This document shows positions 9,191-16,648 of a DNA stretch of 24,221 bases, piece by piece (position 1 is the first letter of the stretch; each line of letters opens with the position of its first letter). Both the position numbers and the translations under genes were made by a program. A model generated the notes under the pieces. It had not been told where the DNA came from, made no database searches, and saw only the letters and a program-made list of their open reading frames with translations. Source of the DNA: Cladosporium sp. IMV 00045 (taxonomy: Eukaryota > Ascomycota > Dothideomycetes > Cladosporiales > Cladosporiaceae); assembly GCA_001931905.2 (NCBI GenBank), contig MSJI02000124.1, positions 4,951 to 29,171 on the forward strand. Direction: 5' to 3'.

Positions 9191-11500
9191 TACCGCTCAG
9201 ACTGTCTGAAGAGCTAACGCAGAATGCTGAGATGATATCATTGAGCATGGTGCGCAAAAAGGGAAACAGCACAGGTACGTTAACACTCTCGTGGAATCTC
9301 ACTTACGAGAAAGTTGAACGGCGCGCAACACATGGCAGGATGAGGATACTTGTGCCGATCGTCTCAAACAAATCTTCGACCACGCGGTAAGAGCCTCTTA
9401 GTTCAACAGCTAACATCAGTTAGGCGCTCATTACATGCGGAGGTCATCTTGCAGCGCATTTGAAGACTATACCACTCCACTCATACATAATGAGGGCAAA
9501 CACTTTCAAGGCGTGCTTTTTCGTCAAGAATACCGTACATTGCCTTCCCTCGTCCACTGCTTCAAAGTACCTCCAAAGCACACCACTCACATAATTCACC
9601 ATCCAAAGTGACGTCCGGCCTCCCGTCCCTGATAGCATTCAACGAAGTATTCAATCATCGGCTAAAAAACCCCCCCCCCCAAAGAATAGGACGCCTTAAA
9701 AGCCCAGCAAGCCCTCTATGTGAGTGGCGTCGTCCGACCGAACTCCTGGGAAGCGCGGCGAGATTTAAGTTTTTGCTATTTTACACATCCAATGCGGAAT
9801 GCTCCAAGGTTTCGAGGTTGGATCTAGAATTTCCTTTTTGGGCCTCTACGAAGTGGTACGAAAAGTAGCTGCTGACAACGCTCGCACGTGGGACCTGAAC
9901 TCTCGGGTGGAGCTCGAAAGTGAGGGCTTTGCGGCTACTTTGGCCGGTCTGCGCTCTCATATCATGGACTAGATGGCTGTTAGGAGTCGTTTTCTATGAT
10001 TGTGTGCTCGAGATTCGCTGCAAAATATACCCGGACTGTTGTTAGTAATAATCCATCAGCAGATCGATGGCGACAGCGAAGGCACCCACTGCAATGCACT
10101 CAACAAGATGGCGTGGTCGTCATATTCAAGCTCTCTCTGATGGAAAATACTGTTGCTGTATGCTCAATGACATAGACTGCGCCAATGGGATTCAAGCTTC
10201 CTGATGTTCACTAATCCCTCTCAGCTTGAAGGTATTGGTAGTCGCGGGCATATTCACAGCTCTCCTTGAGCAGGACTATCGTTGCGGCACAACCCGTTGG
10301 GAGCAACACAAGCAACAAGGCTGACGACAGCATGTAGTAGTCTCAAGATCTGGATGGCATCTCTACAAAGTACCGCGACCTCGAGGTCTTGACATGGCAA
10401 GCGAAAGGGTCGATTTGCGCAGGGGTGTGCTCCCAAAACGGACACAGGGAAGCTCCCACATTGGAAGCGCAGGACGGCCTGCGTGCAGTAGCTGTTAATC
10501 CGGAGATCGACGTAATGGTCATGGTTTCTTTTCTTCCATGCGTTTCTGAAGAAACACAAATTAACATCCCAACCTTCAATACCGCACGCGTGCTATGGTT
10601 GACGAGACGTCACTGACCCCTCTCAACCCAAGGCTCCTTCGGCAACTTACTCTTATCGCTCCTCAGAACACGGAGACGACAACCTTAACTTCCATGAATA
10701 GACCTTTGCAAGCGTCGAGAAAGACAACCTACCTTAGATGGCCTTACCCAGGGTAGAAGCCCTGGTGCAGATCGAAAGCTTGTCAAAGGCTTCGCAATTG
10801 CTTGTCTCGAACCCTATACCGCCGCTGAAAACGCCACAAAAAGCAGCCACCGACACGCCTCTACCGTTGCAATGCTCACATTCTCACTAGTCGGAAGCGC
10901 CTCTTCATTCCTCTAGACGCCCACTCCTGAAAATAATTCGAAGATCCCCTGGAGCTTCGCGGAGACAAGAGTTGAGGCGTCGAATACCAAGCTTTGCCAA
11001 AGTTGGGCTTGTCCTTGAGCCCTTCTGAGCCCTAGAGACTGTTTCTGAGATCCTCATCGTTTCTTCCGTGTGCCTTCCACATGGAGATTGTCGAGATCAA
11101 CACCATGTCGTCGATCATGAACGTGGATCTCACGTGTGTTCAGTCGACAAAGTTGACCTCATCCTTGTGCTCTGGCGGCTCTTGTCAACGTTGGTCGTCT
11201 GAATCTCTTCTCGTGGTGCTGACCTCTACCAAACCTTAGAGCTTCAATGCTTCGTCCATGTTTATGAAGTCGTGCTACTTGATGCACTGGACTCGCTTTT
11301 AAGGTTATCACCACTGTTCCTTTCCTGTGCCCTAAACCGACAACACCTTAGACGCGGCCTGAAGGCGCCTCTGTAGCTTTCCATACCATCTATCTGCACA
11401 CGAAACAACCTTCAATATTTCGCAAACCAACGGAGCTCGCTGATGACGACGCAACACACACCTTAAGAGCAACTCGAAGAGAATGTACTCCTCGAGAGGA
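9191..11500. other. Gene-poor intergenic stretch upstream of the repeat precursor
   Basis: About 2.3 kb with no reading frame above about 100 codons and none I recognise. It contains an 11-base C run at 9670-9680 and CACGTG palindromes at 9885-9890 and 11131-11136. The base composition is ordinary, with no strong TA enrichment that would point to heavily RIP-mutated transposon remains. The right end near 11500 is clearly promoter. The rest may hold the 3'UTR of the hydrolase, long regulatory sequence, a decayed gene or non-coding RNA. None of these can be shown from the sequence. Confidence 0.5.
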
Positions 11501-11508
11501 TATAAAAA
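11501..11508 (+). promoter_or_regulatory. TATA box of the repeat-precursor gene
   Basis: TATAAAAA preceded by AGGA is the clearest TATA box I noticed in the window. It is followed after about 30 bp by a CA-rich, G-poor leader with CATCAG repeats, the usual look of a fungal 5'UTR. It lies 282 bp upstream of the ATG at 11783, or about 227 bp after removing the proposed 5'UTR intron. A TATA promoter suggests regulated, potentially strong expression. Confidence 0.65.
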
Positions 11509-11537
11509 TCCTCGACTCAACCCAGCAATCCGACTCT

Positions 11538-11557
11538 CATCAGCATCAGCATCAGCA
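11538..11557 (+). repeat. CATCAG hexanucleotide microsatellite in the leader
   Basis: Just over three tandem copies of a CATCAG unit, in the presumed 5'UTR of the repeat-precursor gene. Followed by further CAGCA-rich sequence. Probably simple sequence without its own function. Confidence 0.7.
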
Positions 11558-11712
11558 CAGCAGAACAATCGACAAGCACTTCAGCAGCAAGCACTTGCAA
11601 GCCTCATCCACCCTTCTCATCAAAACGTCCTCCACTTCGAGTTCGCTTCAAGCAACGTCAGCTCCCTCATCCAATATCAACATCAACTCTCTTCACCCAA
11701 GTATCACCTCAG

Positions 11713-11767
11713 GTGAGACGACAAGATCACGACACCATCGAATCACTCAACCACTAACATCTCCCAG
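11713..11767 (+). other. Probable 5'UTR intron of the repeat-precursor gene
   Basis: A GTGAGA donor after CTCAG, an ACTAACA branch site and a CTCCCAG acceptor bound 55 bp that end 15 bp before the start codon. The size and signals match the coding introns in this window. As it is non-coding, no frame check is possible, so the call rests on splice signals alone. Confidence 0.6.
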
Positions 11768-11782
11768 ATCTCCACCTCCAAA

Positions 11783-12947
11783 ATGCAGTTCACCCAAGCC
11801 ACCGCCACCGCCATCCTCCTCTTCACCGCCCAAGTCCTTGCTGCTCCCGTCGCCCAACTCCACGGCGAGGGTGCCGCTGCCGACTCCATCCTGACTGACA
11901 CAGACAACGGCGTCGGTTACGGCATTGAGAATGCTGAAGACAACACTGCCACCCTGATCACCAGCACCAAAGGCAGCACCGCTGTTCCAGCTGTCCCGAA
12001 AACCCGTCGTCAGCTCCATGGCGAAGGTGCAGCTGCTGATTCCATTCTGACCGACACGGACAACGGTGTCGGATTCGGCATCGAGAACGCCGAAGACAAC
12101 ACCGCCAATCTCATCACCAGCACCAAAGGTGGAGCCAAGCACCGCCGCCAGCTCCACGGCGAAGGAGCCGCAGCCGATTCCATTCTGACCGACACGGATA
12201 ATGGTGTTGGATTCGGCATTGAGAATGCAGAAGACAACACAGCCAACCTCATCACCAGCACCAAAGGCGGAGCCAAGCATCGCCGCCAGGCGGACAAGAT
12301 CGCCAATGGCGCCAAAGCCATTGGTAGCGCGGCTGGTGTTAGCTCAGTCACCGACCCGATCGGCAATGCTGGTGATGGAATCGATGGGAGTTTGACTGAT
12401 GGCGCTTCTAATATTGGTGCTGATACTGGGTGAGTCGATTTTCACTTTGAAAACTTCCAAGTCGGTCATACTGACAGCTTCCAACAGTGCCATGGAAGAA
12501 TCCACCCTCGAAGACGCCGGCTCCGCCGTCCCGAAGGTCCGGCGCCAGGCGGACAAAATCGCCAACGGAGCCAAAGCCATCGGCAACGCGGCTGGTGTCA
12601 GCGCCGTGACTGAACCCGTTGGCGATGAAGGTGATTCTCTAGATGGTGCTCTGACCGACGGCGCAGCTAATGCCGGCGCCCAGATTGGCAGCACTGAGGA
12701 GACGACACTTGAGAACGCCGGATCTTCTGTTCCGAAGAGGTTCCGTCGCCAGGCAGACAAAATCGCCAATGGAGTAAAGGCTATTGGCAACGCGGCTGGT
12801 GTCAGCGCCGTGACTGAGCCCGTTGGCGATGAGGGCGACTCTCTCGATGGTGCTCTGACTGATGGCGCAGCCAATGCCGGTGCGCAGGTTGGCAGCACTG
12901 AAGAGACTACTTTGGAGAATGCCGGCTCTGCCGTTCCGAAGATGTGA
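11783..12947 (+). CDS. Secreted repeat precursor with Kex2 sites (multi-peptide precursor)
   Basis: Two exons (11783-12429 and 12488-12947) around a 58-bp intron give 368 aa. Residues 1-20 form a signal peptide with a hydrophobic core ending VLA-A. Six repeat units follow: A1 25-76, A2 77-122 and A3 123-168 (each starts QLHGEG), then B1 169-235, B2 236-303 and B3 304-368 (each starts QADKIANG). Every internal boundary is a basic run ending RR (KTRR, KHRR, KHRR, KVRR, KRFRR) followed by Gln, as in substrates of the Golgi protease Kex2. The protein has no Cys or Trp and only one Tyr. The intron falls inside B1, and the repeat sequence confirms the splice. The layout matches Kex2-processed repeat proteins (KEPs), the class that includes pheromone and dikaritin RiPP precursors. 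I do not recognise this family, and peptide function is unknown. Confidence 0.87.
11855..12286 (+). repeat. Tandem A units (three copies) in the precursor gene
   Basis: A1 is 11855-12010 (52 codons), A2 12011-12148 and A3 12149-12286 (46 codons each). A1 carries a longer, Pro/Val-containing tail before its KTRR, Tyr in place of Phe in the GVGFG segment and Thr in place of one Asn. A2 and A3 encode the same 46 residues but differ at 15 codons, all synonymous by my count. The arrangement is in register with the Arg-Arg sites. Confidence 0.9.
12287..12944 (+). repeat. Tandem B units (three copies) in the precursor gene
   Basis: B1 is 12287-12545 including the 58-bp intron, B2 12546-12749 and B3 12750-12944. 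All share QADKIANG-x-KAIG, a GVS-x-VT segment, LTDGA and a Glu/Thr-rich stretch before VPK. B2 and B3 differ at few residues (Ala/Val, Ile/Val, Ser/Ala) besides their ends. B1 is the most diverged. B3 lacks the Arg-Arg end and stops after PKM. B2 and B3 share an uninterrupted identical block of about 40 bases in the middle, more alike than their flanks. Confidence 0.88.
12430..12487 (+). other. Intron inside unit B1 of the precursor gene
   Basis: GTGAGT donor, CATACTGACA branch region and CCAACAG acceptor, 58 bp, phase 2. The unspliced frame stops at once. Splicing gives GADTG-AMEESTLEDAG, which aligns with GAQIG-STEETTLENAG of unit B2, an internal proof of the junction. Confidence 0.92.
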
Positions 12948-13309
12948 GTCTTGACTTGGTCACTTCTCAAGATCGATGTGGAGGTTGATCATTTCTCGAG
13001 GTTGATGTGGGCAGGAGTGCTTGGGATTGTGTACGATGATGAGGGCTTCCTGTTTGTTCGCGCGATTCTTTTCCTTTTTCTCTGTTGTTTCCTAGCGAGC
13101 GAGATGAGCGAACAAGCGTGCTGTCTTCTGGTTCAAGGAGTTCAAAGCGGGTACGAGCGTTTCCTTTACCAAAATATGCTTCAAAATCAACGATGAATAG
13201 TTACGCAAATATTGCAGTCATTTACCGTTCATAACTGTCTCTTCTTATCCTCTATCGTTGTATCGTGAAAATCTCAGCACATACTTCAAAGTCGACACTC
13301 ACAACCCCC

Positions 13310-15332
13310 TCAAGCCGCCGCAGCAGCACCAGCCGGGTCAGAAACGACATCAAACCCCTTCCACCCCTCCATAGCATCCCTACACTGCTTCTCGTAAGCA
13401 GGAATGCCCGCCACCCAAGTCATACTCTCCTGCTTCTTGCCGGGCACATTGGCGCCATTCCACCAGCTGGAAGTCTGCGGGATGAGAGTGTAGTTGGCGA
13501 ACTCGTTGATCATGTTCTTGTATTCGATCTCGGCTTCGTGGCGGGCCTCTATGGATTTGGCGCCTTCGCGTTCGAGTTTGCGGATCATGTCGACGACGGT
13601 CTCGACTTGCGTTTCGATCGAGGTTGTGCCGTTGGAGAGGACGCCGGGAGATTGGGGTGTGTATGACCTGTGAGTGGGTTAGATTAACTGTTGATTGGGA
13701 GAAGTGGAATTGGTCGTTGGCGCTTACATAAACCTGGGAGGGACGTTAGTGTCACAGTCTATTAGCGAGGTGGGAGGCAAGCGGGGACTTACATATTAGG
13801 GAATCCAGAAATGGTCAAGCCAAGATAAGTGTAAATGCCATCTTTCCAAAGATCCTTCAGATCGACGCCATCCTTGCTCTTCAAGCCCATGTGCGTCTGG
13901 GAGCCCGTGAAACTATCGAAACCAGTAGCCAGCACGACGACGTCAAATTCGCGCAGCTGATCGTCCGACATTCTCATGCCATTCTCCTCGAAAGTCTTGA
14001 GAGGGGTGGCGTGGAGGTCGACGAGATGAACGTTGTCCTGGTTGATGATGTCGTAGTAATCGTGCTCGAGTGGAAATCTCTTGGTGGCGATGTAATACGG
14101 AGGAACCTCCGGTGCCATGATCTCCTGCTTTCTGGGATCCGAGATTCTCTGCCTCACCTTGTCTTTCCAGAAGTTATAGACCATGCGGTTAGATTCAGGG
14201 TTGAGCAAGGTGTCGTTGAAGGCGGAGATCAAGAAGTGGAAGGCTCCTCTGTCCCAGCATTCTTCCCAGACTCTCTCGCGCTCCTCTTCCGTAGCTTCTT
14301 GAGCGGATTTGTCGATTGCTTCCGAAGGGAAACCGAGAGCTGACTGGCGCGCGGCTCCGAACAGAGTAGGGTAGTAGTTCTTCCACATCTTCTGCTCCTC
14401 CTCGGTCATCTTCCTCTGGCCCATGGGGATGCAGTAGCTTGGTCGCCTCAGGAAGATCGTCGTCTCGTCTGCCACTTTGCCCAGCTCTTGCGTGATCTGT
14501 ACAGCTGTTGCACCTGCACCGATGATTGCAACTTTCTTTCCAGTGCAGTCAAGGTCCTGCGGATACGCGCCGCTGTGGACCAAAGTACCCTTGAAATCCT
14601 TCAAGCCGGGCAGGTCAGGCGTGTACTTGCGGTGCAGCAGTCCAGTGGCAAGGAAAAGGTATTTGCAGTTTGCAGAGTGGCCACTTTCAGTCCTGACCGT
14701 CCATCTGCCAGTTGTCTCATCCCACGAAGCATCATTGACTCGTGCGTTGAAAGTAGTGTCCTTCTTGAGATCCAGAACCTTATCGCAGTGGGCAAAGTAG
14801 CGTCGAATTTCCGCATGATCCGCGAAGCGTTCGGAGAAGTTCCAACCTTTGTACACTTCGGGAATGTTCAATTGGTAGAAAGGCGCCTCAGAATCGACGC
14901 GGGCACCAGGGTAGCGCTAGGAATCGTTCAGCCGTCTGTTCAATGACACAGTCAAGGTGTCGGTGAGACACTCACGTTCCAATACCAAGTGCCGCCAAAA
15001 TCTCCAGCGCCCTCGAAGCACTTGACTTTCATGCCTAACTGGCGGAATCGATAAATCGCAGTGACACCTTCCACAACATCAGCACTGCAATAACAATACC
15101 CAACCCAATAAGCTGACTAACCAGAGAATCCGGCGCCAACAACCAAAACATCGCAGTCTTGCATCTCGCCATTGGTAGCCTCGGACTTGCTTTCCGCCGA
15201 GCCATTCTCGGCAACGTTTGGCAGTCTTTCAATGTTGCTCGTAGCTTTGAATTCACCATTGACACGCTCGACGCCCGGAGCTACGTCTAACATGTCGCCC
15301 TCGAGGGATGACAGCGGGTCAGTGGTGGCCAT
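13310..15332 (-). CDS. FAD/NADPH monooxygenase, Baeyer-Villiger (cyclohexanone monooxygenase-like) family
   Basis: Five exons (15332-15122, 15067-14976, 14916-13793, 13733-13728 and 13667-13310) give 596 aa. Motifs in order: FAD-binding VVGAGFSG (Gly66, Gly68, Gly71), the hallmark FGGTWYWNRYPGARVD (94-109) rebuilt across intron 2, the Baeyer-Villiger fingerprint FKGTLVHSGAYP (209-220, with Tyr-Pro at the usual Trp/Pro position), NADPH-binding IGAGATAVQ (from about 233) and ATGFD. Such enzymes insert oxygen next to a ketone, or oxygenate N/S, using NADPH and O2; they occur widely in fungal detoxification and secondary metabolism. Exon 4 is only 6 nt but restores PNMFMSYTPQSP. I chose the ATG at 15332 for its good context (CACAATGGCC). 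An in-frame ATG at 15497 would add 55 unusual residues. The C-terminus ends in five Ala. Its 3' end faces the repeat precursor 362 bp away. Substrate unknown. Confidence 0.92.
13728..13733 (-). other. 6-nt microexon of the FAD monooxygenase
   Basis: Reads G-TTT-AT between two introns, 13792-13734 (59 bp) and 13727-13668 (60 bp). Both introns have GTAAG donors and CTAAC branch sites, and acceptors CCCAG and CACAG. With it the protein reads GFPNMFMSYTPQSP. Without it Phe-Met is lost, while the frame stays open. The family has an aromatic and a further residue at exactly this point, so inclusion is favoured. Confidence 0.8.
14917..14975 (-). other. Intron 2 of the FAD monooxygenase
   Basis: GTGAGT donor and TTCCTAG acceptor, 59 bp, phase 0, joining TWYWN to RYPGARVD, a contiguous hallmark in the family. 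Confidence 0.9.
15068..15121 (-). other. Intron 1 of the FAD monooxygenase
   Basis: GTTAGT donor and GGAAG acceptor, 54 bp, phase 1, with a GCTGATG branch-like site. A nearer TTGCAG acceptor would break the frame, whereas using GGAAG gives GAGFSGVTAIYRFRQLG, the expected FAD-binding helix. Confidence 0.85.
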
Positions 15333-16648
15333 TGTGGCAACTGCTTGAAGCGTCCGGGAGGAATGGCAGGAAAGGTGGAATAAGAGATCACAAGTTACGA
15401 AGGTACAATGAGAAAGTAGAGCAGGCGAGGAAGAGGTAGAAGAGGAAATATCACTGCACCTACCTACAGCCGCAATGGTGGTTTCATCAAGCGGCATGCT
15501 GCTGTAGCTTCATCCTCGGCCCAGAGCCCAACCAGACCCTCCATGTGTGACTAGGGATCGGCCTACCCTAGCGACAAGGACATGTCATCAACATACTAGC
15601 ATCGGGAATCTCCTCAGCTGATGGAGAATAGAGGGCCCTCCCGGCTTCCATGAAGCCAAACGGCCAGGGTCTTGGGGTTATCCAGGTCGGCACGAGGGTT
15701 CCATATGGGCCAAAAAAAGGCGCTGCTAGAGCTGAAGGACGGACGTGCCTAACACACCGCTCTGAGGACTCCGGTATCGAAGCTAGCAGGGTCCAAGCGA
15801 GGTGAAGCACCGCCTGCAATAGGCAAGCATGGCGAAATCTATTCGTGAGCTGAAGAGCCCCCGGCCCAGGTGTATCCGCAAGAAGCCAAGAGACGAGAAG
15901 GGCGCGAAACGCGCAATGGCTTTGGTGGTGCCGGCACACCGGCGGTGGCCGTGAGGTGGGAAGTCTATTCAGCTGTGAAGATCTTGATTCACAAGGCATC
16001 CACATATGCACAAGTAATGACTCGCGGGCGTGGTGGAGTGTGGTTGTCATGAGTGATGAAGCGTAGAAGCTGTGGAAGTCATCTTGGCCCTCGTGGACTC
16101 TGCATTAGAAGACACATGGAGAGATCAACATCCACTTTTTGCCCACAGCTTGCATAGGGCGGGGCAAAAGCATTACTGTAAATAATGCACGGTTAAGCAT
16201 CCTTCCGTCCAGTTTGCATACTTCAATCATAATATTCTCGACATTATTATTGATACCATAGAAGACCGGCTGGCATTTTGTGTACGGATGAAGTGTTTCC
16301 GATAGGATAAATCCTTGTGTCGGCGACTGTCTTTCTCTGAATGGTGGGACGACTCTTTGGGTATACCGGGACGTGGCAATTCGAGTATATAGCACGCAGC
16401 GAATGAGTGAAGTCACACGTATGAATCAAGGGTTTCTCGATACATGTATCTTCGCCGGCAATGGATTCGCTATAACACACGCCATCTCTCAGAACATCTG
16501 TACGTCCGGACACTGATGATGGCCCCAATCATTCTAGACCAACATGAACAATGATATACACAAGAAAGCCGATCTCCAAACCCGCCAACAAGGAAAAGAC
16601 GTCAACACCTCAACCCAGCCAAAACACCCACCCAGACTTCCCAAAAAC
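15333..16648. other. Intergenic region between the monooxygenase and VTC4
   Basis: About 1.3 kb with no recognisable gene. The right part must include the VTC4 3'UTR and the left part the monooxygenase promoter and leader. The frames of up to 160 codons here have no coherent composition or motif. Bases 16200-16260 are AT-rich. Nothing further is supported. Confidence 0.5.

Noticed and set aside
9670..9680. An 11-base C run as a possible end of a mobile element or CRISPR-like spacer
   Set aside because: No partner repeat, inverted repeat or target duplication is visible; more likely a simple homopolymer. CRISPR arrays are not expected in a fungal nucleus.
10795..10830. A GGTTCGAGAC-like T-arm (tRNA box B) on the minus strand
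   Set aside because: The flanking bases do not form a 5-bp T stem and there is no matching box A or acceptor stem upstream.
11747..12280. Long minus-strand frames opposite the repeat precursor
   Set aside because: Repetitive because the sense strand is; the sense strand has a signal peptide, TATA box, confirmed intron and Arg-Arg junctions, the antisense has none of these.
15333..15497. Upstream ATG at 15497 as the start of the FAD monooxygenase
   Set aside because: It would add 55 residues of Ser/Cys/Leu-rich sequence unlike the family, whereas the ATG at 15332 has a good context and gives the usual length. Not fully excluded, as the frame is open.
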